Source of the DNA: Spongiibacter marinus
Lineage (GTDB): Bacteria; Pseudomonadota; Gammaproteobacteria; Pseudomonadales; Spongiibacteraceae
Assembly (NCBI RefSeq): GCF_016906995.1
Contig: NZ_JAFBBD010000002.1
Location: 1 to 64,000 of the forward strand
Length of the DNA stretch: 64,000 nt
Direction of reading: 5' to 3'
Below the pieces are notes generated by a model. The model searched no databases. It had not been told where the DNA came from and worked only from the letters and a program-made list of their open reading frames with translations. Shown here in pieces: positions 49,065 to 58,837 of this stretch. The position numbers and the translations under genes are program-made. Position 1 is the stretch's first letter. The number at the start of each line of letters is the position of its first letter.

Positions 49065-50558
49065 ATGTTACTACTGTCTAAAAAAGAAGACTGGCTCGGC
49101 AATATCCGCGCCGATATCCTCGCTGGTTTAGTGGTTGCGCTGGCGCTGATTCCCGAAGCGATCGCTTTTTCCATCATCGCGGGTGTAGACCCCAAAATCG
49201 GCCTGTATGCGTCGTTTTGTATCGCGGTGGTCATTGCCATCGTCGGCGGCCGCCCGGGGATGATCTCGGCGGCCACGGGGGCGATGGCGCTGCTGATGGT
49301 TACCCTCGTTAAGGAGCATGGCTTGCAGTATTTGCTAGCCGCGACCTTGCTTTGCGGGGTATTGCAGATCATTGCAGGCTACCTAAAGCTGGGGCAGCTG
49401 ATGAGCTTCGTGTCGCGCTCGGTGGTCACCGGCTTTGTGAATGCCCTGGCCATTTTGATCTTTATGGCGCAGTTGCCCGAACTCACTAACGTAACGTGGC
49501 ATGTCTACGCTATGACGGCGGCGGGTCTGGCGATAATTTACCTGTTCCCGCTACTGCCTAAAGTGGGCAAGGTTATTCCGTCGCCATTGGTATGTATCCT
49601 GACGCTCACTGCATTTAGCCTGATGGCAGGCTTGGATATTCGCACGGTAGGCGACATGGGTGAGCTGCCCGACACGCTGCCTATGTTCCTGTGGCCAGAC
49701 GTGCCGCTGAACTGGGAAACACTGCAGATCATCTTTCCTTACTCGGCCGCGTTGGCAGTAGTGGGTTTGCTGGAGTCGCTGATGACGGCAACGATCGTCG
49801 ACGACCTCACCGACACGGGCAGCGATAAGAACCGCGAGTGTAAAGGCCAGGGTATTGCCAATATTTTCTCGGGCTTGCTCGGTGGTATGGCGGGCTGTGC
49901 CATGATCGGTCAGTCGGTTATCAATGTTAAGTCGGGTGGCCGAGGCCGTTTGTCGACCTTCTTTGCCGGGGCGATGTTGCTGACAATGGTGGTTTTCCTC
50001 AGCGATTGGGTGTCGCGTATTCCGATGGCAGCGCTGGTGGCGGTAATGATTATGGTGTCGATCGGCACCTTTAACTGGTCCTCCATCAAGGGCCTGAAGA
50101 CGAACCCGCTGTCGGCCAACATCATTATGCTAGCCACCGTGGCGGTGGTGGTATGGACCCATAATCTGGCCTTCGGGGTACTGACGGGCGTGCTGCTGGC
50201 GGCGCTGTTCTTTGCCAATAAGGTCAGCCACTTCATGTATGTGGACAGCGTGCTCAAAGAGGGCGGCGGCCAGCGTAACTACCGCGTCGTCGGTCAGGTG
50301 TTCTTTAATTCAGCGGATCGCTTCGCGGCAAACTTTGACTTTAAGGAAGCCCTTGATAAGGTGGTCATAGACCTGAGCCGCGCCCATTTTTGGGATATTT
50401 CTGCCGTTGCCGCCTTGGACAAGGTGGTTATTAAATTCCGCCGAGAAGGTGCAGAGGTCGAGTTGATTGGCTTAAACGATGCCACGGCAACCATTGTCGA
50501 TCGCTTTGGTATTCACGATAAACCCGAAGAAATTGAAAAAGTGCTGGGAGCCCACTGA
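49065..50558 (+). CDS. SulP-family anion transporter
   Basis: An inner-membrane transporter of 497 residues with ten to twelve hydrophobic segments and a C-terminal STAS domain (from about residue 410: [23 protein letters not shown], in part [14 protein letters not shown]). SulP members carry sulfate, bicarbonate or other anions; the N-terminal [21 protein letters not shown] is characteristic. The substrate cannot be decided from sequence, and bicarbonate and sulfate are both possible. The stop overlaps the uspA-like ATG by one base (TGATG). Confidence 0.88.
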   Translation: MLLLSKKEDWLGNIRADILAGLVVALALIPEAIAFSIIAGVDPKIGLYASFCIAVVIAIVGGRPGMISAATGAMALLMVTLVKEHGLQYLLAATLLCGVLQIIAGYLKLGQLMSFVSRSVVTGFVNALAILIFMAQLPELTNVTWHVYAMTAAGLAIIYLFPLLPKVGKVIPSPLVCILTLTAFSLMAGLDIRTVGDMGELPDTLPMFLWPDVPLNWETLQIIFPYSAALAVVGLLESLMTATIVDDLTDTGSDKNRECKGQGIANIFSGLLGGMAGCAMIGQSVINVKSGGRGRLSTFFAGAMLLTMVVFLSDWVSRIPMAALVAVMIMVSIGTFNWSSIKGLKTNPLSANIIMLATVAVVVWTHNLAFGVLTGVLLAALFFANKVSHFMYVDSVLKEGGGQRNYRVVGQVFFNSADRFAANFDFKEALDKVVIDLSRAHFWDISAVAALDKVVIKFRREGAEVELIGLNDATATIVDRFGIHDKPEEIEKVLGAH

Positions 50559-51406
50559 TGACGGATAACTATGTCTTGGCCTGCATTGATGGCGCCGCAC
50601 TTAGCACTGCCGTGTGCGACTACGCGGCGTGGATCGCCAGCCGCGTTCAGGCGCCGGTTAAGCTGCTGCACAATCTTGAACATCGCCCGCAGGCGGCGGT
50701 GGCCGATTTAAGCGGCAGTATTGGCCTTGGCAGTCAGGAAGAGCTGCTGGAAGAGCTCACCCGGGTTGAGCAAGAGCGCAGCAGGCTGTTGATGCAGAAG
50801 GGTAAATTGATGCTCAAGGCAGCCGAAGAACGGGTGCATGCAGATGGCGTGGAACAGGTTGAGTGCTGGCAGCGCCACGGCAGTCTGCAGGAATCGCTGA
50901 TTGAGAACGAGCAAGATATCCGCGTGCTGGTGATGGGCGTGCGCGGAGAGGAGCATCACGCGGGGCAGTTAGGTGCGCATTTGGAAAGTGTTATTCGCGG
51001 CTTGCACCGGCCAGTACTGGTGGTGAACAGTGCGTTTAGTGCACCGAAGAACGTCATGCTTGCCTATAACGGCACCGAGGCGTCTCAGAAGGCCCTGGAC
51101 ATGGTGGCCGCCAGCCCGCTCTTCAAAGACATTCCCTGCAAGCTGGTTTACGTCGGCGACGACAAACGGGCGGCGGAGATTTTAGCTGATGGCAGTCGCC
51201 GGCTCACGGCGGCGGGCATAGCGCACGAGAGTGTGCAGCTGCAGGGAAAGATCGACGAGGCACTCATCAGTTACCAGGCGAAAGAAGGGATCGATCTCAC
51301 CGTTATGGGGGCGTACAGCCACCACCGCATTCGCGATGTGCTGTTGGGTAGCTTTACGGCAAAAATGCTCAGCAAGACCCAAAAGCCGCTGCTGCTATTG
51401 CGCTAG
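50558..51406 (+). CDS. Tandem universal stress protein (UspA family)
   Basis: A 282-residue protein with two Usp domains. The first starts NYVLACIDGAALS and the second PKNVMLAYNGTEASQKAL. The second ends with a nucleotide-site-like VMGAYSHHRIRDVLLGSFTAKML. Translational coupling to the SulP gene suggests it modulates or senses the transporter's condition, a pairing seen in other proteobacteria. No DNA-binding domain. Confidence 0.87.
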   Translation: MTDNYVLACIDGAALSTAVCDYAAWIASRVQAPVKLLHNLEHRPQAAVADLSGSIGLGSQEELLEELTRVEQERSRLLMQKGKLMLKAAEERVHADGVEQVECWQRHGSLQESLIENEQDIRVLVMGVRGEEHHAGQLGAHLESVIRGLHRPVLVVNSAFSAPKNVMLAYNGTEASQKALDMVAASPLFKDIPCKLVYVGDDKRAAEILADGSRRLTAAGIAHESVQLQGKIDEALISYQAKEGIDLTVMGAYSHHRIRDVLLGSFTAKMLSKTQKPLLLLR

Positions 51407-51564
51407 GCGGGTTGAATCTGTCCGCTCTTCACATCGCCTAGCGGTGTGTTCGGCGGTAACATCGCCCTCAAGTGATGATTTCGGTCGCACTTGGAGGGTG
51501 AAGACTCGCCGCCAAGCGTTGTGCGATCGCCAAACCTGATAAAACGATAAACAAGGGGAAGGCT

Positions 51565-53001
51565 ATGAACGCAATACAACCCGCCGTCAGTGAGATTGCT
51601 GCACCACTTCACCAGGCATTCGACCTACAGCGCCAGGCCTATTTGGCCGCGCCAGTGCCCAACTACAGCGAGCGCAAACAGGACCTTCAGCGCTTGAAGA
51701 GCATGCTTAGCGACAACCGCGAAGCGATTATTGATGCGATCTGTCAGGATTATGGCAATCGCTCGCGTCACGAGAGTTTGTTTGCGGAAATCATCGCAGT
51801 AACCGATGCCATCAACGATGTGATCAAGCATCTAAAAAAATGGATGCGCGTACAAAAACGCCACGTTGATCACACCATGTTTCCCGGCGGCCGCAACCGT
51901 GTCATTCCCCAGCCCTTGGGCGTGGTGGGAATCATCGTACCGTGGAATTTTCCGGTAAATCTCAGCTTTGTACCCATTGCCCAAGCCTTTGCCGCGGGCA
52001 ACCGCGCCATGGTGAAAATGTCCGAGAACTCGCGCGCACTGAGCGCCTTGCTTCGCGAGTTGACCGCCAAGTACTTCGCTGAAGACAAGCTGCAATTTTT
52101 TGATGAAACTGGCGGTGTCGGCATCGAATTTTCGAAGATCCCCTTCGACCTGCTCGTGTTTACTGGCTCAGGCCAGACCGGCAAGTCGGTGATGGCTGCT
52201 GCGGCGCAAAACCTGACACCGGTGGTGTTAGAGCTAGGCGGCAAGGCCCCTGCGGTGATTGATCCAGACTACCCCATTGAAAAAGCCGTTGGACGAATCA
52301 TGTTCATCAAGCAATTCAATGCCGGGCAAATTTGCACCAACGTCGACTATGTATTCGTGCACAGCAGCCAACGAGAAGCCTTTGTGAACGAGGCCAAACG
52401 CTACGTTGCCAAGCACTGCCCTGATATTAATCATCAAGACTACACCTCAATTATCGACGACCGCTCAATGCAGCGTTTACAGGCTACCCTTGAGGATGCG
52501 CGTTCGAAGGGGGCAACGGTCATCAACCTGAACGACCAAGACGCGAATATCGAGGCGCGAAAACTGCCGTTGCACCTGGTGTTGGACACCACGCCCGAAA
52601 TGACCATTCGCCAGCGCGAAACTTTCGGCCCGCTGTTAATGGTGTTGGAGTACGACAGCCCGTCCGAAGTGGTCGACTACGTGAATGCCCATGACCGCCC
52701 GCTGGCGTTTTACCCTTTCACCAAGAAGCGCGAGTTGGCCGACATGTATATTGAGCGGGTCATGTCGGGTGGCGTAACGGTTAACGATGCGCTGTTCCAC
52801 CTTGCTCAGCACGACCTGCCCTTTGGTGGTGTGGGCGGCAGTGGCATGGGTCACTATCACGGCTATGAAGGGTTTATCACCTTCAGTAAGCTGCGTCCGG
52901 TCTACTATCAGCCCGGTTTCTCACCGATGGAGTGGCTGCGCCCACCCTATGGCAATTTCGCCACGCGCTTCTACAACCTGCTGCTAAAACTCAAGGGCTG
53001 A
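51565..53001 (+). CDS. Aldehyde dehydrogenase (coniferyl aldehyde dehydrogenase type)
   Basis: A 478-residue NAD(P)-dependent aldehyde dehydrogenase. Catalytic Cys257 is in FNAGQICTNVDY and Glu223 in VLELGGKAP; VPWNFPVNLSF and GSGQTGKSVM form the cofactor site. The overall pattern (HTMFPGGRNRVIPQPLGVVG, C-terminal GMGHYHGYEGFITFSK) is that of coniferyl aldehyde dehydrogenases, which accept several aromatic and aliphatic aldehydes. It lies 83 bases before an alcohol dehydrogenase on the same strand, so the pair could oxidise an alcohol to an acid. The true substrate is unknown. Confidence 0.9.
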   Translation: MNAIQPAVSEIAAPLHQAFDLQRQAYLAAPVPNYSERKQDLQRLKSMLSDNREAIIDAICQDYGNRSRHESLFAEIIAVTDAINDVIKHLKKWMRVQKRHVDHTMFPGGRNRVIPQPLGVVGIIVPWNFPVNLSFVPIAQAFAAGNRAMVKMSENSRALSALLRELTAKYFAEDKLQFFDETGGVGIEFSKIPFDLLVFTGSGQTGKSVMAAAAQNLTPVVLELGGKAPAVIDPDYPIEKAVGRIMFIKQFNAGQICTNVDYVFVHSSQREAFVNEAKRYVAKHCPDINHQDYTSIIDDRSMQRLQATLEDARSKGATVINLNDQDANIEARKLPLHLVLDTTPEMTIRQRETFGPLLMVLEYDSPSEVVDYVNAHDRPLAFYPFTKKRELADMYIERVMSGGVTVNDALFHLAQHDLPFGGVGGSGMGHYHGYEGFITFSKLRPVYYQPGFSPMEWLRPPYGNFATRFYNLLLKLKG

Positions 53002-53084
53002 TCGCTCGTCATTTAGCCAGTGTCTCAATAGGGGAGCGCAGCTGCTCCCCGTGCTTCCCAGAAAACCAATAAATAGGAATTGCT

Positions 53085-55235
53085 ATGAAGACTGCAATGC
53101 GCCTGTTGAGCAGTACTGTGCTGCTCGCGATGACCTTAAGCGGCTGTAGCCGCGACGTTGACACGAAGGCCAACGCTGGTAGCCAGCCTGTTAATGCTGA
53201 ACGAATCATTGCTGCCGCGCCCGGTGAGTGGGTGAGCCACGGACGTGATTATGCCGAGCAGCGTTTTAGTCCGCTCAAGCAGATCAACGATGACACGGTA
53301 AGCGAACTGGGCCTGGCGTGGTATGCCGACTTGCCCACGCGTCGCGGCATTGAGAGCACGCCGCTAATGGCAGACGGCGTGCTATATGTAACGGCGTCGT
53401 GGGGCCACGTACTCGCCTTTGATGCACGTAACGGCGCGCTGCTTTGGCACTTCGACCCCAAGGTTCCCAAGGACTACGGCGTCAATGGCTGCTGCGACGG
53501 GGTTAACCGCGGGGTGGCGCTTTGGGGCAACGCTGTTTACGTCGCCAGTTATGATGGCCGCTTGAGTGCCCTCGACAGGTACACAGGCGAGCTGCAATGG
53601 CAGGTGGATACCCGAATAAACCAGCAAGACCCCTACACCGTTACCGGTGCGCCGCGTATTGTCGACGGCCGCGTCATTATTGGTAACGGCGGTGCCGAAC
53701 TCGGCGTTCGCGGTTATGTGAGTGCCTTTGACGCAAAGACCGGTGAACTGGACTGGCGTTTTTATACGGTGCCCGGCAATCCGGCAAAGGGTTTTGAAGA
53801 CGACACCCAGAAAATGATCGCTAAAACCTGGCACGGTAAGTGGTGGGAAAATGGCAAGGGCGGCGGTACCGCTTGGGACTCTTTCGCCTACGACCCCGAG
53901 CTGAACCTGCTTTACATCGGGGTGGGTAATGGCTCGAGCTGGAACCGCAAAGCGCGCAGTGATGGCAAAGGCGATAATTTATTCCTGTCGTCAATTGTGG
54001 CCGTGAAAGCCGACACTGGAGAGTATGTCTGGCACTACCAAACGACCCCCGGCGACAGTTGGGACTACACGGCGACACAGCACATGATTCTCGCCGAGTT
54101 AGAAATTGATGGCGTCGAGCGTAAGGTCATTATGCAAGCGCCGAAAAACGGCTTCTTTTATGTGCTCGATCGCCGCAGCGGCGAACTATTGTCAGCTGAG
54201 AAATACATGCCCGTAAACTGGGCGAGCCATGTGGATATGGAAACGGGGCGGCCGGTGGAAGCCGCGGGCCTGCGCGATGGTACTTTCCCGGGCATGGTGA
54301 GGCCCGCGCCCAGCGGCGCCCACAATTGGCAGCCCATGTCATTCAGCCCGCAAACCGGCTTGGTGTACATTCCGGCGATGAGTTCGGGGGCAATCTATTC
54401 AGACGACTTTTCCGCGAAGGATCGCAAGGGCACCTGGAATACCAACTACGCTGTTGAAGCAATGCTCGAGGTGCCCGACCAGGTGACGGTAGAGCAACGC
54501 AAGGCAATGGGTGAAATGCTGCTGCAGTCGGTGCTGATCGCGAGGGATCCGGTCACCAATACCGATGCCTGGCGAATTGAGGGCGGCTACTTCTCGGCCA
54601 GCGGCTTGCTGTCCACGGCTGGGAACTTACTATTTCAAGGAGACTTGGACGGGCAGTTTCGCGCCCGCGCGGCCGATACCGGGAAGTTGCTTTGGCAAAA
54701 AGATGTACAGGGCGGTTTGATGGCTGCACCGATGAGCTATGAGCTTGATGGTGAGCAGTACATTGCCATTGCCCAGGGCTGGGGCGGTATCAGTGGCCTG
54801 CCCTACGGAGCGGTATCTGGCCCGAGGAATATGATCAATATTAGCCGCGTGCTGGTCTTTAAGCTCGGTGCCAATACCGAACTGCCGCGCATCCCGGTTG
54901 TTGAGCAAGCCCTGCCAAAGCCCGCATTGGCGGCGGCAAGCGATGAAGACATTGCGAAAGGACGTGAGCTGTTCAACCTCTACTGCGCGGTCTGTCACGG
55001 TGGCAATGCCATTAGTGCGGGGCTGATTTCCGATTTGCGTTACCGCATCAATGACCTAGATGACGCGTGGCTTGCCATTGTGCGCGACGGTGCGTTGGCT
55101 TCCATGGGCATGCCCGCGAGAGGTGAGTTCATTGATAACGATGAAGCCATCGCGATCAAGCACTATGTTGTCGAGCAGGCGCGCTTAGGACACGAGCGTG
55201 GCGAGAAGCGCTTGATAAGGGGCGCTGCGCAATAG
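53085..55235 (+). CDS. PQQ-dependent quinohaemoprotein alcohol dehydrogenase
   Basis: A 716-residue periplasmic enzyme. The N-terminus has a lipobox LSGC (18-21), so it may be a lipoprotein with Ser at +2, pointing to the outer membrane. The eight-bladed PQQ domain shows the vicinal disulfide Cys136-Cys137 (NGCCDG) and catalytic Asp327 in SWDYTATQ. A cytochrome c domain follows, with CAVCH at 634-638. Residue 329 is Thr, not the Asp of lanthanide-dependent enzymes, so calcium is expected. Electrons would pass to a cytochrome. PQQ synthesis genes are not in the window. Confidence 0.92.
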   Translation: MKTAMRLLSSTVLLAMTLSGCSRDVDTKANAGSQPVNAERIIAAAPGEWVSHGRDYAEQRFSPLKQINDDTVSELGLAWYADLPTRRGIESTPLMADGVLYVTASWGHVLAFDARNGALLWHFDPKVPKDYGVNGCCDGVNRGVALWGNAVYVASYDGRLSALDRYTGELQWQVDTRINQQDPYTVTGAPRIVDGRVIIGNGGAELGVRGYVSAFDAKTGELDWRFYTVPGNPAKGFEDDTQKMIAKTWHGKWWENGKGGGTAWDSFAYDPELNLLYIGVGNGSSWNRKARSDGKGDNLFLSSIVAVKADTGEYVWHYQTTPGDSWDYTATQHMILAELEIDGVERKVIMQAPKNGFFYVLDRRSGELLSAEKYMPVNWASHVDMETGRPVEAAGLRDGTFPGMVRPAPSGAHNWQPMSFSPQTGLVYIPAMSSGAIYSDDFSAKDRKGTWNTNYAVEAMLEVPDQVTVEQRKAMGEMLLQSVLIARDPVTNTDAWRIEGGYFSASGLLSTAGNLLFQGDLDGQFRARAADTGKLLWQKDVQGGLMAAPMSYELDGEQYIAIAQGWGGISGLPYGAVSGPRNMINISRVLVFKLGANTELPRIPVVEQALPKPALAAASDEDIAKGRELFNLYCAVCHGGNAISAGLISDLRYRINDLDDAWLAIVRDGALASMGMPARGEFIDNDEAIAIKHYVVEQARLGHERGEKRLIRGAAQ

Positions 55236-55250
55236 CCTATCCGCAGAGGG

Positions 55251-55280
55251 AAAAACAGCGGCTCTTGCCGCTGTTTTTTT
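55251..55280 (+). terminator. Terminator after the PQQ alcohol dehydrogenase gene
   Basis: Stem AAAAACAGCGGC / GCCGCTGTTTTT with a TCTT loop and a longer T run on the plus strand. The A run on the left lets it also act for the convergent peroxidase gene. Confidence 0.9.
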
Positions 55281-55300
55281 GTGCGCTTATTTCGCTGAAC

Positions 55301-56308
55301 TTATTTAACTGAACTTAAGGTCACTGGCCGGGTATTTTCCAATGCGTTCAGGAAGGTGACAATGCTCGCCGTGTCAGCGTCGCTGAGTGAGCGGCCAAGT
55401 TGTAACCACGCCATCTGTTTTACCGCTTCGTCCAACGTTTTGGCCGCGCCATCGTGGAAGTAGGGCGCGGTGCGTGAGATATCGCGCAGCGCTGGCACCT
55501 TAAACACAAAGCGGTCGCTCGCCTTGCCGGTTACCTCCTGACGGCCAATGTCGCTGGTATTGGCATAGGCATTCACCACACCCATTTTTTGGTACATGGT
55601 GCCGCCCAGTGTCGCGCCGCTGTGGCAGGCGATGCAGCCCGTGCTAATGAAGGTTTTCAAGCCCTGCTTTTCCGCTGCGTTCAGTGCTTGGTCGTCGCCC
55701 GCCAAGAACTCGTCAAAACGGTCGCGGGTAATCAACGTGCGCTCGAAGGCGGCAATTGCTTCGGCCATATTGTCGTAGCTCAGCGCGGGCTCAGCATTGG
55801 GAAAGGCCTTGGCGAAGGCTGTTGCGTAACCCGCGTCACGCAGCCGCTGTTCGGCGGTTGCTTCATCGGGCATGGCCATTTCTACCGGGTTGAGAATGGG
55901 GCCCTTTGCCTGGGCTTTCAGGTCGGCGGCGCGGCCGTCCCAGAACTGTGCAATGTGAAAGCCGGCGTTAAACGAGGTGGGTGAGTTGCGACCGCCGCGT
56001 TCGCCGAGCGCGCCTGGCGAGGTGGGCTCGTTGTCGACACCGGCACCGTTGTTGTCTACTTGGTGGCAGCTGTTGCAAGACTGACTACCATTGGTCGACA
56101 GCGCCGTTTCAAAATAGAGCTGTTCACCTAGGGCAATGCGCTCGGGCGTGTCATTTTCGCTGCCAGGCATTGCCGCGGGCAGTGGTTTGAAAAAGGCTTG
56201 AGCCTGGGCGCGAAGCGCGGCATCGGCGTTGGCTGTTGCGCTGGTAGCAAGGCCGCCAAGGCACAGGCCGACGACCGCGAGGGTATTTTTAACGCTGTTG
56301 TTAAGCAC
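55301..56308 (-). CDS. Dihaem cytochrome c peroxidase family protein
   Basis: A 335-residue periplasmic protein with a Sec signal peptide (LAVVGLCLGGLATSATANA) and two c-haem sites, CNSCH (78-82) and CIACH (225-229). The family reduces hydrogen peroxide or, in MauG-like members, oxidises proteins. Conserved RNSPTSFNAGF and FKVPALRDISRTAPYFHDG fit bacterial CCP. It is convergent with the quinohaemoprotein gene and 116 bases downstream of the TonB receptor. It could accept electrons from the same cytochrome pool. Confidence 0.9.
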   Translation of the reverse strand: MLNNSVKNTLAVVGLCLGGLATSATANADAALRAQAQAFFKPLPAAMPGSENDTPERIALGEQLYFETALSTNGSQSCNSCHQVDNNGAGVDNEPTSPGALGERGGRNSPTSFNAGFHIAQFWDGRAADLKAQAKGPILNPVEMAMPDEATAEQRLRDAGYATAFAKAFPNAEPALSYDNMAEAIAAFERTLITRDRFDEFLAGDDQALNAAEKQGLKTFISTGCIACHSGATLGGTMYQKMGVVNAYANTSDIGRQEVTGKASDRFVFKVPALRDISRTAPYFHDGAAKTLDEAVKQMAWLQLGRSLSDADTASIVTFLNALENTRPVTLSSVK

Positions 56309-56424
56309 GGGTATTACTTCCTTGGGTAAATTAAGGAGGCATCATACGTGCTCAAATCGCTAAGATTAAATCTTAAAAATCTATCGTTCTCATAGGATTT
56401 GGCAATAGCGGTTAGTGTCGCTGC

Positions 56425-58788
56425 CTACCACTGGTAGCTCATGCTGGCGAATACGCTCCGGCCGGGGTTTTGGCTTGGGTTATAGGTGCCCGGGAACATC
56501 GCGGTATCAATCACTTGGTTGAGGCTGCGCTCGTCACTTAAATTTTTGCCGCCAACCGTCAGCGCCCAGCCTTGTTCGTCACTGCGCAGTGTCAGGTTTG
56601 CGGCGACGGTTGTGGTGTCGGGAATGCGCGTATTGTCGTCCAGGTCGGTGTCAGTGTAGTGCTCGCCCTGATGCTGAATATTCATGCTGGCACGCAGCAG
56701 AAGGCTGCCCAGCTGATACTCCAGCGTTGGGCTTATTGTGGCCGTTAACTCCGGCGCGAAAGCCAGGCGTTTACCGCTGAGGTCTTGCTTAGCGCCGATG
56801 CCATCGCTAATGGGCGCCGGGCCGTTTTCATATTCTTTGTAACGGGCGCGCAGGTAGCCCAGTGAGGCGTTGATGCTGAGCGGGGTATATGGTGTGAGCC
56901 ACTGAATCTCGCTCTCGATACCTTCGGAAAATGCAGCCGCGGCATTGGTAACGTCGAACAGTAAACCGTTAAATGCAAGAACCTGAAGGTCGTCAAAGTC
57001 CATGCGGTAGGCAGTGATATTGAGCTGTAGACTGTTTTCGAGCCAGCGGCTACGCAGGCCCAGTTCGAAAGATTGTGCCTCTTCCGGCTCGAACTCCAGC
57101 TGCTCGCCAGTGAAGGAAATGGCATTAACGCCACCACTTTTGAAGCCGCGGGAGAGGCTGGTGAAAAAGGAAATGTCGTCGTTCAAAAAGTAGCTGAGTG
57201 TGAGCTTGGGGGATAACTGGGTTTCAGTGCGCTCAATTTCACCGGGGGCGTAGTCCTGGCCGCCAGTGAGGGTCGCGGTAATACAGGGCAGCAATGGGTT
57301 GCTGCACACGCCTTGGCCAGTGGGGGTGGACTTCTTCGTTTCCCGGTTCAGGCGCAGTCCCGGTGTAAGTACCCACTTTTCGCTAATATCCCAGCTCACC
57401 TGGCCAAACAATGCGGTGGCGGCGGTGTCCTGGCGATAGTCAAAACGGTAGTAATCGGTTTCCTGAAGTAGGTTGGTCAATTGCGGCAGGATGGCGGCCA
57501 AGGTGCCGGCCAAAGGGTTGCCGGGCACATTACTACTGCCACTTAGTAGCTGTTGGGCATCTTTGGTTAGCACGTAGGAGGCAATATCCTGGCCAGCAAT
57601 AATGTCGGCAATGATGCGAAAGTCACTCTGGAAATAATACAGGCCGCCGATAAACTCAACATTCCCACCCAGCCCAAATAAGCTGTCCGCCGCGCCGCTA
57701 AAGCGCCATTCGAAAGTTTGTTGGCGATAATCGTCGACCTCGTCCAAGGTCAATAAATCGGCGGGGGAGACATCCAGATCCTGTCGTTGTTCGACATCCA
57801 ACCAGGACAGGCCGATGACAGCGGTGGTGTCCAGTCGCGATAAGCCAGCCACTTCACCAAAGTCATAGCTACCTCGCATGGCCAGGCTATCTGAGCGCTG
57901 GTAGAGCTTGCCGTCTTCATTAAAGCTGGTTTGGAAGTTGAAAGGGTCATCTTCGATTTCGGGATCGAAGTTTTGCAAATAGTCCCGAGTATCGTCGTCG
58001 AGCTTCATTAACTGCCGCGGCCAGAAGTTAACGCGGGTGACAGATTGCTGCGCAATAAACTCCAGTTCACTGCGGTCACTCGGTTGCCAATTGAGTTTTG
58101 CTCGCAGCGCATCTTGGTCGCGGTCGTCCTCTTTTCGCTCGAGTTTGGTATTTTCCAGGCGGCCGTCGCGCTGCCACTTCATGGCGGACAAGCGCAGTCC
58201 CAGACTGGGGCTAAAGCGATACCCGACGCCCGCCTCAAGACGTTGTTCGCCGTATTCTTCGTCGCGGTAGCTCAGCTCCCCTTCACTGCCTTCCTCGGCG
58301 GGGACAGTTTGGCTGCTGACATTGAATACACCGGCGATCGTATTTTTACCGAACAGTGTGCCCTGTGGTCCACGCAGCACTTCCACCCGTGCAAGGTCAT
58401 ACATTGACTCGCTGAAGTAGCTGGGGCGACCGTAGAACACCTCATCCTGAACCAGCCCTACCGCAGGCTCGAAGCTGGGGTTAAAACTGTTGGTGCCAAA
58501 GCCGCGAATGAATACCTGAGGTGAGGACGGGCTGGTGAACTCGACTCTGACATTGGGTACGTAGGCTGACACGGCGACCAAATCGCCGATGGCGTTGTCC
58601 TGCATAAAGTCGCCAGACAGGGCGCTGATTGAAATTGGAACGTCCTGCAGGCTTTGTTGGCTCTTCTGCGCGGTGACGACCACCTCCTCTAAAACGCGGG
58701 GGCGGTTTTCGGCTTCGGCGTTGGGGCTGAGCAGCGCCAAGGCAAGGATGCCTAGGGCGGTCGTTCTACTGTTGCTGTGCGTTGTCAT
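56425..58788 (-). CDS. TonB-dependent outer-membrane receptor
   Basis: A 787-residue active-transport barrel. After a signal peptide (ALGILALALLSPNAEA) comes a TonB-box-like EEVVVTAQK, the plug (DVPISISALSG, VFIRGFGTNSFNP, VEVLRGPQGTLFGKNTIAGVFN in part as LRGPQGTLFGKNTIAG) and the barrel (SRGFKSGGVNA), ending SVFASMSYQW with terminal aromatic Trp. The plug resembles receptors common in bacteria degrading hydrophobic or aromatic compounds rather than classical siderophore receptors. It is 49 bases downstream of the TSUP gene on the same strand. Ligand unknown. Confidence 0.92.
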   Translation of the reverse strand: MTTHSNSRTTALGILALALLSPNAEAENRPRVLEEVVVTAQKSQQSLQDVPISISALSGDFMQDNAIGDLVAVSAYVPNVRVEFTSPSSPQVFIRGFGTNSFNPSFEPAVGLVQDEVFYGRPSYFSESMYDLARVEVLRGPQGTLFGKNTIAGVFNVSSQTVPAEEGSEGELSYRDEEYGEQRLEAGVGYRFSPSLGLRLSAMKWQRDGRLENTKLERKEDDRDQDALRAKLNWQPSDRSELEFIAQQSVTRVNFWPRQLMKLDDDTRDYLQNFDPEIEDDPFNFQTSFNEDGKLYQRSDSLAMRGSYDFGEVAGLSRLDTTAVIGLSWLDVEQRQDLDVSPADLLTLDEVDDYRQQTFEWRFSGAADSLFGLGGNVEFIGGLYYFQSDFRIIADIIAGQDIASYVLTKDAQQLLSGSSNVPGNPLAGTLAAILPQLTNLLQETDYYRFDYRQDTAATALFGQVSWDISEKWVLTPGLRLNRETKKSTPTGQGVCSNPLLPCITATLTGGQDYAPGEIERTETQLSPKLTLSYFLNDDISFFTSLSRGFKSGGVNAISFTGEQLEFEPEEAQSFELGLRSRWLENSLQLNITAYRMDFDDLQVLAFNGLLFDVTNAAAAFSEGIESEIQWLTPYTPLSINASLGYLRARYKEYENGPAPISDGIGAKQDLSGKRLAFAPELTATISPTLEYQLGSLLLRASMNIQHQGEHYTDTDLDDNTRIPDTTTVAANLTLRSDEQGWALTVGGKNLSDERSLNQVIDTAMFPGTYNPSQNPGRSVFASMSYQW

Positions 58789-58837
58789 GGCGTTTTCTCG
58801 TTTTTATTATGTATCGTTTTTTTGTGTTCTGGTGTGC

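Noticed and set aside
51407-51564. Gap before the aldehyde dehydrogenase gene as a possible regulatory RNA
   Set aside because: It contains small GC-rich repeats only; I found no convincing promoter or long-range pairing.
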